A DNA stretch of 64,000 nucleotides from Achromobacter denitrificans NBRC 15125 (GCF_001571365.1 NZ_BCTQ01000029.1:20019-84018), one strand, 5' to 3'; positions 37,055 to 47,125 are shown, counted from the stretch's first letter. Translations and numbers: made by a program. The notes: generated from the sequence alone by a model not told the origin.

Positions 37055-37840
37055 TCAAGCCGGCGGAGCCGCCTCGCCGGCCGGTGAGGGGCCGGCGGCT
37101 TCGAGCCGGGCGATGCCCGCGCGGAGCCCCGCGATCACCTCCGCTTCCTTCTCTTCCAGCCGTTCCACGGGGCCCGAGACCGCCAGCGCGAACAGCCGTC
37201 CGAAGCGCCTTTCGGGCAGCACCATGCAGATGCCGCCGGCGCCCTGTTCCAGCGTGTGCTTGTTGAAGACGTAGCCGTCGCGCCGTCCCTGTTCGACTTG
37301 CCGCATCAGATCTTCCAGCGATGCCTTGCGGGCCGGATCTGGCTCGTGGAAATTGATGCGGCGCACCAGCTCGGCGATCTCGTCATCGCTGCGCGCGCCC
37401 AGCATGGCCCAGCCGCTGCCCGAGCGCGCGATCGGCCGGATCGTGCCGATCGGCACCGCATACCAGATGGGCAGGCGCGAGGGAATCAGGTAGACGTACT
37501 GCACGTACAGGTCGCTTTGCGCGGCCAGCGTGACGGTTTCGCCGTAGGCTTCGGACAGGCGCTGCATCAACTGCAGTACTTCTTCGTTGCGCCCGAACAG
37601 CGCGCGCTGCACCCAGTTGCCCAGCGACGCCATACGCATGGTCGGCATGTAGGTGCGCGAGAAGCGGTCGTAGTCCAGGTAGCCCAGCGTCACCAGGCTT
37701 TTCAGGAGCGCCGACGCGCTGGACGGGGGGTAGCCGAAGCTCCGCGTGAAATCCTTCAACGCCATGGGGCGCTGCTCGGTTTCGAAGGCCTCGAGTATTT
37801 CGAATACCCGCTGGGAGGTCTTGATGGGCTGTTCCGGCAT
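37055..37840 (-). CDS. IclR family transcriptional regulator
   Basis: 261 residues from the ATG at 37840. N-terminal winged helix (TSQRVFEILEAFE... FGYPPSSASALLKSL) and C-terminal effector domain. The open frame runs 53 codons further upstream, through tRNA-Thr, and that part is not protein. It lies 145 bases upstream of the TauD gene in the same direction and probably governs it. Confidence 0.92.
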   Translation of the reverse strand: MPEQPIKTSQRVFEILEAFETEQRPMALKDFTRSFGYPPSSASALLKSLVTLGYLDYDRFSRTYMPTMRMASLGNWVQRALFGRNEEVLQLMQRLSEAYGETVTLAAQSDLYVQYVYLIPSRLPIWYAVPIGTIRPIARSGSGWAMLGARSDDEIAELVRRINFHEPDPARKASLEDLMRQVEQGRRDGYVFNKHTLEQGAGGICMVLPERRFGRLFALAVSGPVERLEEKEAEVIAGLRAGIARLEAAGPSPAGEAAPPA

Positions 37841-37938
37841 GGCGTCGAGCTTAGCATTGCGCGCCGCGGGCATGGAGGGCGGGGCGCCGGGCCCGGAAAG
37901 ACAAAGGCCGACGCTTGTGCGTCGGCCTTCGGGAATTC

Positions 37939-38014
37939 TGGTGCCGGCAATAGGAGTCGAACCTACGACCTTCGCATTACGAATGCGCTGCTCTACCAAC
38001 TGAGCTATGCCGGC
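37939..38014 (-). tRNA. tRNA-Thr (anticodon CGT)
   Basis: 76 bases with an encoded CCA. Acceptor GCCGGCA/TGCCGGC, D loop AGCTCAGTTGGTAGAGC, anticodon loop TTCGTAA, T arm GGTTCGACTCC. Cloverleaf complete. Confidence 0.96.
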
Positions 38015-38115
38015 AAGACCATTTGCTTGGTTTCAGGCAAGCCCAAAACGGCAAAACATCTTCTTTTCTTTCCGGTTCGCACCCTTTTTATGGGGCCCGA
38101 TCTGGAAAGACCGAG

Positions 38116-38145
38116 ATCATATCAGAGTTTTTTGTCGATGTGAAA
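38116..38145 (-). promoter_or_regulatory. Possible tRNA-Thr promoter
   Basis: Minus strand TTTCAC (38145-38140), 18 bases, TATGAT (38121-38116). The start would be about 95 bases before the tRNA. Confidence 0.35.
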
Positions 38146-38179
38146 TTGCGGGGCGGAAAAACGCGAAAAAAGTGTGGAC

Positions 38180-38208
38180 TTGCACGAGCTGAAAAATTCG
38201 TTCATAAT
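38180..38208 (+). promoter_or_regulatory. tRNA-Asn promoter
   Basis: TTGCAC (38180-38185), 17 bases, CATAAT (38203-38208); start near 38215, ten bases before the tRNA. Confidence 0.7.
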
Positions 38209-38224
38209 CTCGTTTCTTAGCAGT

Positions 38225-38300
38225 TCCCCGATAGCTCAGTCGGTAGAGCGACGGACTGTTAATCCGCAGGTCGCTGGTTCGAGCCCAGCTCGGGGAGCCA
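38225..38300 (+). tRNA. tRNA-Asn (anticodon GTT)
   Basis: 76 bases with encoded CCA. Acceptor TCCCCGA/TCGGGGA, D arm AGCTCAGTCGGTAGAGC, anticodon loop CTGTTAA, T arm GGTTCGAGCCC. Followed at once by a terminator. Confidence 0.97.
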
Positions 38301-38309
38301 AAGAATTCA

Positions 38310-38339
38310 GGGCCATTCACGAAAGTGAATGGCCCTTTT
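38310..38339 (+). terminator. Terminator after tRNA-Asn
   Basis: GGGCCATTCAC (38310-38320), loop GAAA, GTGAATGGCCC (38325-38335), TTTT. An 11-base-pair perfect stem. Confidence 0.93.
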
Positions 38340-38498
38340 GGTTTGCGCCGGCGGTGGCATGCGAGCGCGGTGCGCGCGTGGAAACATGGGCCGGAAGGCA
38401 GGCGCCGAAAAGAAAACAGTGCGACCCATGGCGGTAAGTAGTGCGGCCTACAGAGGTGCTGCGCGCGCAGCCCGGCGGGAACCTATCGGACGGTTCGT

Positions 38499-39584
38499 AT
38501 GCGAGACAAAGGGCAAGACAAACGGCAAGACCCACGGCAAGACCCACGGCAAGACGATCAGGAAGCCGGCCGGGAGCGCGAGCCGGACGGCGACAAGCGC
38601 ATCGGCGTTACGGTGATTTCCGGATTCCTGGGCAGCGGCAAGACGACGCTCCTGAACCGCATGTTGCGGGATTGCGCCTATGCCGATGCCGTCGTGATCG
38701 TCAATGAATTCGGCGACATCGGGGTCGACCATCACCTGGTCCGCGAAGCGCGGGACAACGTCGTCCTGGTGGAAGGCGGGTGCCTGTGCTGCGTGGTCAG
38801 CGGCTCGGTGGTCGATACCTTGCGCGACCTTTTCATGCAGGCCTTGAGCCGCCGCATCAAGCCGTTTCGCCGCGTGCTGATCGAAACTAGCGGGCTGGCG
38901 GACCCTGCTCCCATCCTGTTCACGCTCAAGCACGACCGCTTCCTGGCGGAACGCTATGCCTATCGCGGGGCGATCGTGCTGGTGGATGCGTGTCACGGCA
39001 TTGAACAACTGGCGGACCAGCCGGAGGCGGCGCGGCAACTGGCCCTGGCGGACGCCGTGGTGTTCAGCAAGGCCGATCTGGTCGACGCCGGCCAGCTGGG
39101 CCGCGTCGAGCAGGCGGTGGTTGGCATCAATCCCGGCGCGCAGCGCAGTGTGCAGCGGCCGGATGCGCCCCTGGTCGAGATATTGCGGAACGGGCCCGGC
39201 GCCCACGCCCGGCGCGACGGCGTCGCGCTGGCGGATTGGCTGCGCCCGTTTTCCTCGCGGGCGGCGGCCGGGCATGGGCAGGTCGCCAGCTTTTCGCTGA
39301 TCCTGCAATCGCCCCTCGCGCGGCCGGTCTTTCTTGCCGGCCTCTCGCGGATCCAGGAGCGTTACGGTCCGGGCCTGCTGCGCGTGAAGGGGCTGGTGTG
39401 CTTCGAGGGCGAGGCCCAGCCGTGCGAGGTGCATGGCGTGCACGGCGAGCTTTACCCGATCCGTCTCCTTGCCGGGTGGCCGGACCGCGACCATCGCTCG
39501 CGGCTGGTCTGCATCCTGCGCGGCCTCGATGGCGACGAGGTGCGGCGCGCGTTGTGCGAGGCGCTGGGCCAGCCGCCCGCCTGA
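38499..39584 (+). CDS. CobW/G3E family GTPase with N-terminal repeat
   Basis: 361 residues. P-loop GFLGSGKTT (42-50), the metal-binding CLCC (95-98), NEFG switch and SKADL. CobW-C domain in the last 110 residues. Such GTPases deliver zinc or cobalt to client enzymes. Residues 3-20 are four copies of a Gln-Asp-Lys/Pro-Arg unit made by a 12-base tandem DNA repeat (38512-38555); it is unusual and not His-rich. No client gene is adjacent. Confidence 0.9.
   Translation: MRDKGQDKRQDPRQDPRQDDQEAGREREPDGDKRIGVTVISGFLGSGKTTLLNRMLRDCAYADAVVIVNEFGDIGVDHHLVREARDNVVLVEGGCLCCVVSGSVVDTLRDLFMQALSRRIKPFRRVLIETSGLADPAPILFTLKHDRFLAERYAYRGAIVLVDACHGIEQLADQPEAARQLALADAVVFSKADLVDAGQLGRVEQAVVGINPGAQRSVQRPDAPLVEILRNGPGAHARRDGVALADWLRPFSSRAAAGHGQVASFSLILQSPLARPVFLAGLSRIQERYGPGLLRVKGLVCFEGEAQPCEVHGVHGELYPIRLLAGWPDRDHRSRLVCILRGLDGDEVRRALCEALGQPPA
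38512..38555 (+). repeat. 12-base tandem repeat, four copies
   Basis: The block GGCAAGAC recurs at 38512, 38524, 38536 and 38548, i.e. period 12, at the start of the CobW gene. Copy-number change would keep the frame. Confidence 0.85.
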
Positions 39585-39676
39585 GCGCCGCCGGGCCGGA
39601 ATGCGCGATTTCCGGTGTCGATGTTGCACAGAAATACGGTATAACCGATCGGTCTGATGCAAAAATCGAGACAATC

Positions 39677-40582
39677 ATGGATCGTCTGAAAGCCATGCAG
39701 GTGTTCGTGGAGGTCGCCGACCGGGGCAGCCTGTCGGCGGCAGCGCTGCATCTGGACATGTCGCGCGCCATGGTGTCGCGCTATCTGGCGGAGATGGAGC
39801 AGTGGGTCGGCGTGCGCCTGCTGCACCGCACGACGCGCCGCCTCAGCCTGACGCCCGCCGGCGCCGAAACATTGCCGCGCTGCCGGCAGATGCTGGACAT
39901 GGTGGGGGACCTGCGCACTGCCGTCGCCACGCCGGACGATACGCCGCGCGGCCTGTTGCGCATCACCACCAGCATGTCTTTCGGGTCGCGTCACCTGGCC
40001 AGCGCGGTCACGGAGTACGTAAAGCGGCATCCCGGCACCTCGGTGGACCTGATGCTGGTCGACCGGGCCGTCAATCTGGTGGAAGAGCGAGTCGACCTGG
40101 CGGTGCGCATCACCAACGACCTGGATCCCAACCTGATTGCGCGCAAGCTGGCGGTCTGCCGTTCGGTGGTTTGCGCCTCGCCGGAGTACCTGGAGCGCGA
40201 GGGCGTGCCGGCGAGGATCGAAGACCTGTCGTTGCGCAACTGCCTGACCCATTCCTACTTCGGCAAGAGCCTGTGGCGTTTCGAGCGCGACGGCGAGCCG
40301 GTGGATGTGCCGGTCAGCGGCAACATCAGCGCGAACGAGGTGTCGGTCCTGACGCGGGCGGCCCTGGAGGGCGCGGGCATCGCCATGCTGCCGACCTACT
40401 ATGCTTCCGAGTACGTGGAGGCCGGCAGGCTGCGGGCCATCCTGACGCAGAGCAAGCCGCAGGAGCTGGGGATCTACGGCATTTATGCCTCTCGCCGCCA
40501 AATGCCGCTGATCCTGCGTTCCATGCTGGATTTCCTGGTGGAACGGCTGGAGTCCGCGCCTTGGGACCGGCGCGGGGCATGA
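39677..40582 (+). CDS. LysR family transcriptional regulator
   Basis: 301 residues. N-terminal helix-turn-helix (DRGSLSAAALHLDMSRAMVSRYLAEME) and a periplasmic-binding-like effector domain with the CrgA-like LLRITTSMSFG. Targets unknown; it follows the CobW gene by 92 bases in the same direction. Confidence 0.92.
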   Translation: MDRLKAMQVFVEVADRGSLSAAALHLDMSRAMVSRYLAEMEQWVGVRLLHRTTRRLSLTPAGAETLPRCRQMLDMVGDLRTAVATPDDTPRGLLRITTSMSFGSRHLASAVTEYVKRHPGTSVDLMLVDRAVNLVEERVDLAVRITNDLDPNLIARKLAVCRSVVCASPEYLEREGVPARIEDLSLRNCLTHSYFGKSLWRFERDGEPVDVPVSGNISANEVSVLTRAALEGAGIAMLPTYYASEYVEAGRLRAILTQSKPQELGIYGIYASRRQMPLILRSMLDFLVERLESAPWDRRGA

Positions 40583-41231
40583 GCGCGCCGGCCGCGTTGC
40601 GGGGGCGGAACGCTTGAGGGCAGGGTAGTTGACGGTATAATTTGGCGACGGCCTCGGCGGGTTCGCTGCGGTTGGCCGGGACGGACCCCGGAAGGTCGTT
40701 GGGCGGCAGGCTGATGTCCGCCGTCATGTAGTCTTGGAAAATATCTAAGAATCGTAGTATCGGCTCGGGGAAGAGCCGCAGCGCCGCGGAACCGGTTTCC
40801 GGGCGCGCGAGGGGAGGCGCATCGGGCTTCCGGATCGTGGCGGTCAGTCCGCCGCGCCGTGGCGTCCGATGCCTGGCGATTCAGGTCCTTGATATCGATT
40901 GCCGCGGAAGGTGGCGCCGGGTTGCCGGCGTGCTCCGCAGGCTTGTTGGCGATTTGTGCCAGCTTTTCCAGAAATTGCTTAAGGTGCGTGCCGCGCAGCG
41001 TCGCGGCAGGCATTCCGCCCAGATTCGATTGGCGCGGCCGTTGCGGCGCATGGCCGGCAACGGGCGGTAAACACGGGAATCCAGTGAGAACTTCGCAAAC
41101 CAATGCTGTCTGTAGCGGGCCCGCCATCGAGGCCGGGCGCCGGCTGGCGGGCGCCTGCGAAGCGCTGCGCGGCACGAATGGCGCGACGCAAATGAAAAAG
41201 GCCCGGCGTATTCGCCAGGCCTCGATCAATT
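40583..41231. other. 650-base region without a clear gene
   Basis: Between the LysR gene and tRNA-fMet. On the plus strand TATAAT (40636-40641) with TTGAGG 16 bases upstream looks like a promoter leading into this region, yet no credible plus-strand ORF follows. On the minus strand, 41013 to about 40850 reads as protein in one frame (with HLKQFLEKLAQIANK) and about 40800 to 40620 in another (with LRFLDIFQDYMTADISLPP), which suggests either a frameshifted gene or chance. Nothing recognised. Confidence 0.4.
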
Positions 41232-41308
<77 letters not shown>

Positions 41309-41320
41309 TCTGAGAAATGA

Positions 41321-41349
41321 ATAGTAGCCTTATTTTTAACCTAGCGCAA
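41321..41349 (-). promoter_or_regulatory. tRNA-fMet promoter
   Basis: Minus strand TTGCGC (41349-41344), 17 bases, TACTAT (41326-41321), about six bases before the tRNA start point. It reaches to within 21 bases of the scpB ATG. Confidence 0.6.
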
Positions 41350-41369
41350 GTTAGCCCTTTTGAATTTGA

Positions 41370-42710
41370 ATGTCGATGAACGATAGCGAGGCAATAGTCG
41401 TGCTCGAAACCGCGCTCTTGTGCGCGGCGCAGCCGATGCAACTGTCCGAAATGCGCAAGCTATTCGGGGACGATGAACAATTCGACAATAGCGCGCTGCG
41501 CGCGCTGCTGGAGACGATCCAGAACAACTGGGCAGATGGCGGCCTGGAACTGGTGCAGCTGGCGACGGGATGGCGCTTCCAGAGCCGCCCGCGCATGCAG
41601 CGCTACCTGGAAAGGCTCAATCCCGAGAAGCCTCCCAAGTATTCCCGCGCCGTGATGGAAACGCTGGCCATCGTGGCCTGGCGCCAGCCGGTGACCCGCG
41701 GCGACATCGAAGACATCCGCGGGGTGACGGTGTCCTCGCAGATCGTGAAGGCCCTGGAAGACCGCGGCTGGATCGAAGTCATCGGCCATCGCGACGCGCC
41801 GGGACGCCCCGCGCTGTTCGGCACGACGCGCCAGTTCCTCGATGACCTGGGCCTGCGCGCGCTGGACGAGTTGCCCGCGCTGGAGTCGGCGCAGGCCGCC
41901 GCGGCCCTGGCCGGGCTGGATCTGGGCGAAGTGCAGCAGATCATGGGCGAGGCCCCGGCCGAAGGCGATGCCGCTGCCGGCGATGATGCCGCGGTCGCGG
42001 CCGAAGGCGCGGAAGAGGGCGCGGCCGAGGGTGAGGGGGCGGCCACGGACGAAGAGGCTGTCGTCGGCGAAAGCGCAGTCGTGGGCGAAGCCGGCGCTGA
42101 TGCCGAAGCTGGTGTCGGCGCTGCTGCAGATCCCGATATCGCTGATACCGGCGCCGGTACCGATGCCCCCCGCCAGGACGCCCAGTCGGCAGAAACCGAC
42201 GCCGGCGAGGCCCGGGCCGCCGCCGGGGAGCTTATTCCGGTTGCGGAATTGTCTGTTTCGGAACAGGATATACCCATAGACCCGGTCGATAGCGTAGAAT
42301 TCTCGCTTTCGCGCACAGAAGAAGGCGCGGATCCCGCCGACGAACCTACCGTCCGGGAGCAAGCCGAAGGCTTGTCCAATACGCCAGCCATGCCCGGTTT
42401 TCCCGACGGCGAGGCTGGCAGCGACATTTCCGATATGGCCGCCGATGCCCCAGAAGCCGGCGCCGCAAAGGAAAGCGTCGAGAACGCAAAACACGCGGAA
42501 CCGACCGACCCGATTGACGAGACCGACACCGCGGCGCCTGCCGCTGCCGGGCATGAGCCCGCTTCCGGTCTTGCCGATCCTGTTCGGCCTGGCCCGGATG
42601 CCGTCTCCCCGGAATCGGACGAGGCAGGCCTTGAGCGGCCCGAGGTCGACCGAGAGTCGGCGTCCCCCGATGATGACGAGCCTGCCCCTGGCAGGCCCAC
42701 CCAAGTTTGA
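41370..42710 (+). CDS. scpB: Segregation and condensation protein B with long acidic tail
   Basis: 446 residues, against about 190-280 in most bacteria. Residues 1-170 are the two winged helices of ScpB ([44 protein letters not shown]). From about 195 the protein is a low-complexity tail rich in Ala, Glu, Asp and Pro. ScpB joins ScpA and SMC in chromosome condensation. Two ATGs (41370, 41376) are possible. It precedes rluB, a common pairing. Confidence 0.93.
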   Translation: MSMNDSEAIVVLETALLCAAQPMQLSEMRKLFGDDEQFDNSALRALLETIQNNWADGGLELVQLATGWRFQSRPRMQRYLERLNPEKPPKYSRAVMETLAIVAWRQPVTRGDIEDIRGVTVSSQIVKALEDRGWIEVIGHRDAPGRPALFGTTRQFLDDLGLRALDELPALESAQAAAALAGLDLGEVQQIMGEAPAEGDAAAGDDAAVAAEGAEEGAAEGEGAATDEEAVVGESAVVGEAGADAEAGVGAAADPDIADTGAGTDAPRQDAQSAETDAGEARAAAGELIPVAELSVSEQDIPIDPVDSVEFSLSRTEEGADPADEPTVREQAEGLSNTPAMPGFPDGEAGSDISDMAADAPEAGAAKESVENAKHAEPTDPIDETDTAAPAAAGHEPASGLADPVRPGPDAVSPESDEAGLERPEVDRESASPDDDEPAPGRPTQV

Positions 42711-42727
42711 AATTCGGAGCTGTCCCA

Positions 42728-44587
42728 GTGACAACGAATACAACAATGCAGGACGACAATCCCAGTTCGGATGACACCGTATCCAGCGGTCAGCCGGAAT
42801 CTTCCGCCGCGCGCGAGCCGGCGGCCGAAGGCGAGGCCAGCGCGCGCGGCCGCGGCCGCAAGCTGAGGACGCCTTTCCGCCGCCGTCGCGGCGATGCGGC
42901 GGCCGAGCAGGCGCCCGCCGCCGAAGCGCAGCCCCAGGTCGACGAGGCTGCCGCCCCGGTGGAGTCCACGGATTCCCGCGGCACGGAGCAGGAAGCCGAG
43001 CAGGCCTTGTCGTACCTGGACACGGCCGACCGCATGGAACAGCGGCTCGGCAAGTACCTGAACAGCGAGGCGGTCATGCCCAAGCTGCACAAGGTGCTGG
43101 CGGACGCGGGCATCGGCTCGCGCCGCGAAATGGAAGAACTGATCGTCGCGGGCCGGGTGTCGGTCAACGGCGAGCCGGCGCACATCGGTCAACGCGTGGC
43201 GCCCAACGACCAGGTCCGCGTCAATGGCAAGCCCATCATGCGGACGAACACCAAGAAGCCGCCGCGCGTGATCCTCTATCACAAGCCTGCCGGCGAGATC
43301 GTCAGCCATGACGACCCGGGCGGCCGCGCAAGCGTCTTCGCGCGCCTGCCCAAGCTGCGCACCGGCAAGTGGCTGTCGGTCGGCCGCCTGGACCTGAATA
43401 CCGAAGGCCTGCTGATCTTCACCACCTCGGGCGACATGGCCAACCGCATCATGCATCCGCGCTACGGCACGGAGCGCGAGTACGCGGTGCGCGTGCTGGG
43501 CGAGATGGACGAGGCGCAGCGCCAGTCCCTGGTCGATGGCATCCAGCTGGACGACGGCCTGGCCGCGTTCGGCTCCCTGGACTACCTGGGCGGCGACGGC
43601 AGCAACCGCTGGTACCGCGTCACCCTGCAGGAAGGCCGCAACCGCGAAGTCCGCCGCATGTTCGAAGCGGTGGGCGTCACGGTCAGCCGCCTGATCCGCA
43701 CGCGCTTCGGCGATATCGTCCTGCCGCGCACCCTGCGCCGCGGCCGTTGGGACGAGCTGGACCCCTCGCTGGTCACCGCGCTGATGGTCCAGCTGGGCCT
43801 GTTGCGCGAAGACGACGACTCCGGCGGCAATCGCCGCCGTTCCAAGCAACCCCAATCCCATGACAGCGCCTTGCCCCCGGGCTTCGGCACGATGGACCGC
43901 AACGGCATGAACGGCGCGCGCATCGGCCGCCGCGGCAAGCTGCAAGGCGGCCGCCTGGGCAGCGCGGGCCAGGCGCAGGCTTGTCCGTCCGATCCCTTCG
44001 GAACCGGCCTGATGTTTGCCGGCGGCTATGCCAACGGCCATCCGCTGGCAGGCGAGGGCGGCGGCAATCGCGCCAAGGGCGGCAAGGCTGGCGGCGGGCG
44101 TTCCGCGGCCGCGGGCGGCAAGGCCGGTGGGAAAACCGGCGGCAAGCCGGGCGGCAAGGGTCGCGGCCCGCGCGCCGCGGCGGCCGGCGGCCCCGCGGGC
44201 AATACCGCGACGGGCAACGTGGCGGGCAATGTGGCTGAAGCGCCGGCCGGCGCCGGCCGCAAGGCCGCTGGCGGAAAGTCGGGCGGCAAGGCGGCGGGCG
44301 CGCGTGGCGGCAATGCCGGCCGCAGCGGCAAGCCGGCAGCGGGCGGCCGCGGTGGAAACAAGGCTGAAGGCGCGCGCGCCGGCGGCAACAAGGCCGAGGG
44401 TGCGCGTTCTGGTGGCAACAAGGCCGAAGGCGGGCGTTCCGGCGGCAATAAGGGGCCGGGCGCTGGCGGTAAGCCGCGGGCGCCGCGCAGCGCCTCCCCG
44501 CGCGGCGACGATTGGCAACCTCGCGGCGCTTCGGCGCACGAGTCGCGCCTGGGCGTGATGGGCGGACGCAGCCACCGGGGCCGTTGA
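42728..44587 (+). CDS. rluB: 23S rRNA pseudouridine synthase RluB with long basic tail
   Basis: 619 residues from GTG at 42728, which has GGAG eight bases upstream; an ATG at 42746 is possible. Acidic/Arg-rich lead (1-110), S4 domain (about 117-165), RsuA/RluB catalytic domain with [11 protein letters not shown] (Asp222). From about 355 it is Gly/Lys/Ala-rich, including four copies of a [13 protein letters not shown] ten-residue unit. RluB modifies U2605 in 23S rRNA; the tail may bind RNA. Starts 17 bases after scpB. Confidence 0.93.
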   Translation: MTTNTTMQDDNPSSDDTVSSGQPESSAAREPAAEGEASARGRGRKLRTPFRRRRGDAAAEQAPAAEAQPQVDEAAAPVESTDSRGTEQEAEQALSYLDTADRMEQRLGKYLNSEAVMPKLHKVLADAGIGSRREMEELIVAGRVSVNGEPAHIGQRVAPNDQVRVNGKPIMRTNTKKPPRVILYHKPAGEIVSHDDPGGRASVFARLPKLRTGKWLSVGRLDLNTEGLLIFTTSGDMANRIMHPRYGTEREYAVRVLGEMDEAQRQSLVDGIQLDDGLAAFGSLDYLGGDGSNRWYRVTLQEGRNREVRRMFEAVGVTVSRLIRTRFGDIVLPRTLRRGRWDELDPSLVTALMVQLGLLREDDDSGGNRRRSKQPQSHDSALPPGFGTMDRNGMNGARIGRRGKLQGGRLGSAGQAQACPSDPFGTGLMFAGGYANGHPLAGEGGGNRAKGGKAGGGRSAAAGGKAGGKTGGKPGGKGRGPRAAAAGGPAGNTATGNVAGNVAEAPAGAGRKAAGGKSGGKAAGARGGNAGRSGKPAAGGRGGNKAEGARAGGNKAEGARSGGNKAEGGRSGGNKGPGAGGKPRAPRSASPRGDDWQPRGASAHESRLGVMGGRSHRGR

Positions 44588-44594
44588 TGGTCCG

Positions 44595-44619
44595 CGGCGG
44601 CGCGCTGGCCGCGCCGCCG
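44595..44619 (+). terminator. GC hairpin after rluB
   Basis: CGGCGGCGCG (44595-44604), CTGGC loop, CGCGCCGCCG (44610-44619). No T run follows, so its strength is unclear. Confidence 0.35.
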
Positions 44620-44679
44620 GGTCCGATGTGTCCCATATAAACGTAAGCCCGTGACGAATCAGGCGTTTTTCCGGTTTAT

Positions 44680-44688
44680 CTGGTAAAA
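44680..44688 (+). promoter_or_regulatory. Extended -10 promoter of the rimP-nusA-infB operon
   Basis: TGGTAAAAT, an extended -10 element with no clear -35, 360 bases upstream of rimP. Confidence 0.45.
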
Positions 44689-44694
44689 TCAATG

Positions 44695-45051
44695 GTTTTC
44701 ATGGCTTCGCGTCTTTGCTTTGCCCGTTGCCTGCTGGGTGGGCACGCCGGCATGTGTGCTGAAAAGCATGCCGGAAAGCGCGCCGAGTAGGTGCGCCAAG
44801 GGTTGCATGGAAAGGGTCCGATTGACGGGCCGCGGCGTTGCGCTTTCCAGGAAGGCGCCGGTGCTTGCGGTTGTCAGCCGAAAAGCAGCGGGCGCAGGCC
44901 GGCAGTGCGGGCGGCGGACCAGGCGGCGAAAGCCAAAATTTAGGTCGCAATATAGGGCACTGCCCAGCATTGCTCCTTACGTGCAGTAGGGTGGCGGCTG
45001 GGCGCTGTGCAATACGGTGGGCTGGGCGTGCAGCCCATTTTTTTTGAGTAT
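44695..45051 (+). promoter_or_regulatory. Long structured leader of rimP-nusA-infB
   Basis: About 350 bases with no credible ORF. It contains CCGGCATG-N12-CATGCCGG (44747-44774), an 8-base-pair hairpin, then GCCCAGC (44962-44968), which can pair with GCTGGGC (45021-45027). That pairing would use up the left arm of the terminator that closes the leader. The direct repeat GGCTGGGCG stands at 44996 and 45020. The layout is that of an attenuated leader. Confidence 0.5.
45018..45045 (+). terminator. Intrinsic terminator (attenuator) in the rimP leader
   Basis: TGGGCTG (45018-45024), six-base loop, CAGCCCA (45031-45037), then eight T, ending six bases before the rimP ATG. All bases of a strong terminator are present although an essential operon follows, so read-through must be regulated or partial. 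Confidence 0.75.
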
Positions 45052-45555
45052 ATGGCTGATTTATTCGCATTGACCAAAGAGGCTCTGGCCGGCATGGACG
45101 TCGAACTCGTGGACGTCGAGCGTGCCGCCCTGGGCCTTTTGCGCGTCACGATCGATCGGGTCGGCGGTGTGCGCATCGAAGACTGCGAGCAGGTATCCCG
45201 CCAGCTGTCGCGGGTGTTTGAAGTCGAGAACATCGATTACAAGCGGCTGGAAGTCGGTTCGCCGGGCGTGGATCGCCCGCTGCGCAACGAGGCCGACTTC
45301 CGCCGGTTCGCAGGCGAGCGCATCGAAATCAAGCTGCGCGAGGCATTGGACGGACGCAAGGTCTTTGCTGGCACGTTGACCGTGCCCGAAGACGACGCCG
45401 CAGCCTCCGACGCGGCTGCTGGGGTGCACAAGACCGTGTTCGGTCTCGAATTTGAGGCAAAAAAGAACGAAGTCCAGGTGTTGAATTTCACGGTCGAGGA
45501 TATCGAACGTGCAAAACTGGATCCCGTTCTGGATTTCAAGGGCAAAAAGCGATGA
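45052..45555 (+). CDS. rimP: Ribosome maturation factor RimP
   Basis: 167 residues from ATG 45052. [35 protein letters not shown] and [18 protein letters not shown] are RimP motifs; it helps assemble the 30S subunit. The ribosome site (TTGAG) is weak and next to the attenuator T run. Its stop overlaps nusA by four bases. Confidence 0.95.
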   Translation: MADLFALTKEALAGMDVELVDVERAALGLLRVTIDRVGGVRIEDCEQVSRQLSRVFEVENIDYKRLEVGSPGVDRPLRNEADFRRFAGERIEIKLREALDGRKVFAGTLTVPEDDAAASDAAAGVHKTVFGLEFEAKKNEVQVLNFTVEDIERAKLDPVLDFKGKKR

Positions 45556-47030
45556 GTCGCGAAATTCTTCTGTTGGTCGATGCCTTGGCGCGTGAAAAGA
45601 ACGTCACGCGCGACGTCGTGTTCGGCGCGCTGGAAAGCGCGTTGGCCTCGGCGATGAAAAAACGCTTCAAAGATGATGCGGACATCCGTGTCGCCATCGA
45701 TAGGGATACCGGCGATCACGAAGGCTTCCGCCGCTGGCTGGTCGTGCCCGACGAGGCGGGCCTTCAGGAACCCGACAAGCAGGAAATGCTGTCGGACGCG
45801 CAGGAAATCGTCCCCGGCATCAAGGAAGGCGAATACATCGAAGAGCCGCTCGAACCCATCGAGTTCGGCCGCATCGGCGCGCAGGCGGCCAAGCAGGCCA
45901 TCCTGCAGAAGATCCGCGACGCCGAGCGCGAACAGGTGCTGAACGACTTCCTGGAGCGCGGCGAAACCATCGTGTCCGGCACGATCAAGCGCATGGACAA
46001 GGGCGACGCCATCGTCGAAACCGGCAAGATCGAAGCCCGCCTGCCGCGCTCCGAGATGATCCCGAAGGAAAACCTCCGGGTGGCCGACCGCGTCCGCGCC
46101 TTTGTGTTGCGCGTCGACCACGCCGCCCGCGGCCAGCAGGTGATCCTCTCGCGCACGTCGCCCGAGTTCATCCGCCAGCTGTTCGAGAATGAAGTCCCCG
46201 AGATCGAGCAGGGCCTGCTGGAGATCAAGGCGGCCGCCCGCGACGCTGGCGTGCGTGCGAAGATCGCCGTGGTGGCATACGATAAGCGTATCGATCCGAT
46301 CGGCACGTGCGTCGGCATGCGCGGTTCGCGCGTGACCGCGGTGCGCAACGAGCTGGGCGGAGAGCAGGTCGACATCGTGCTGTGGTCGGAAGATCCCGCG
46401 CAGTTCGTGATCGGCGCCCTGGCGCCCGCGAACGTCGAGTCCATCGTCGTCGACGAGGACAAGCACGCGATGGACGTCGTGGTGGACGAGGAAAACCTGC
46501 CCAAGGCCATCGGCGCCAAGGGTCAGAACGTCCGCCTGGCTTCCGAGCTGACCGGCTGGCAGATCAACATCATGACGCCGGAAGAAAGCCTGAACCGCCA
46601 GGAAGTCGAGCGGTCGGGCCTGCGCACCACGTTCATGAGCAAGCTGGACGTCGACGAGGAAGTCGCCGACATCCTGATCGACGAAGGTTTCACCGGTATC
46701 GAGGAAATCGCCTACGTTCCCATGCAGGAACTGCTGGAAATTGAGGCGTTCGACGAAGACACCATCAATGAATTGCGTGCCCGTGCCCGCAATGCGCTGC
46801 TGACCGAGGCGATCGCCCAGGAAGAGCGCCTTGAGACCGCACAGGATTTGCTTGAACTCGAAGGCATGACGCCCGAACTGGCCGCCAAGCTGGCCGAGCG
46901 TCAAGTGCATACGCGTGACGATCTGGCCGAATTGGCAACGGACGAACTGGCGGAAATCGCCGGTTTGACCGAGCAGGAAGCCAGCGACCTCATCATGCGT
47001 GCCCGCGCCCATTGGTTCGACGAAGAATAA
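45552..47030 (+). CDS. nusA: Transcription elongation/termination factor NusA
   Basis: 492 residues: N-terminal RNA-polymerase-binding domain (1-125), S1 (about 135-200), two KH domains ([11 protein letters not shown] near 255, [12 protein letters not shown] near 320), and two acidic repeats in the last 130 residues. It pauses polymerase and aids both termination and antitermination. ATGA overlap with rimP. Confidence 0.97.
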   Translation: MSREILLLVDALAREKNVTRDVVFGALESALASAMKKRFKDDADIRVAIDRDTGDHEGFRRWLVVPDEAGLQEPDKQEMLSDAQEIVPGIKEGEYIEEPLEPIEFGRIGAQAAKQAILQKIRDAEREQVLNDFLERGETIVSGTIKRMDKGDAIVETGKIEARLPRSEMIPKENLRVADRVRAFVLRVDHAARGQQVILSRTSPEFIRQLFENEVPEIEQGLLEIKAAARDAGVRAKIAVVAYDKRIDPIGTCVGMRGSRVTAVRNELGGEQVDIVLWSEDPAQFVIGALAPANVESIVVDEDKHAMDVVVDEENLPKAIGAKGQNVRLASELTGWQINIMTPEESLNRQEVERSGLRTTFMSKLDVDEEVADILIDEGFTGIEEIAYVPMQELLEIEAFDEDTINELRARARNALLTEAIAQEERLETAQDLLELEGMTPELAAKLAERQVHTRDDLAELATDELAEIAGLTEQEASDLIMRARAHWFDEE

Positions 47031-47125
47031 CCAAAAGGACACGGGTCTGCGGTGGATGGATGCGTTCCATCCTTCCGCAAGTTCACGTTGTTTGTAATAG
47101 CTGCATATAGGGAAGAGAGAGCCTA

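Noticed and set aside
37841..37999. N-terminal extension of the IclR protein
   Set aside because: The extra codons run through tRNA-Thr and have no regulator motif.
41603..44692. 1029-codon minus-strand ORF opposite scpB and rluB
   Set aside because: It is antisense to two recognisable genes and its product is low-complexity Arg/Ala/Gly. Long shadow frames are expected at this GC content; the same applies to 47849-50185 and 59266-62058.
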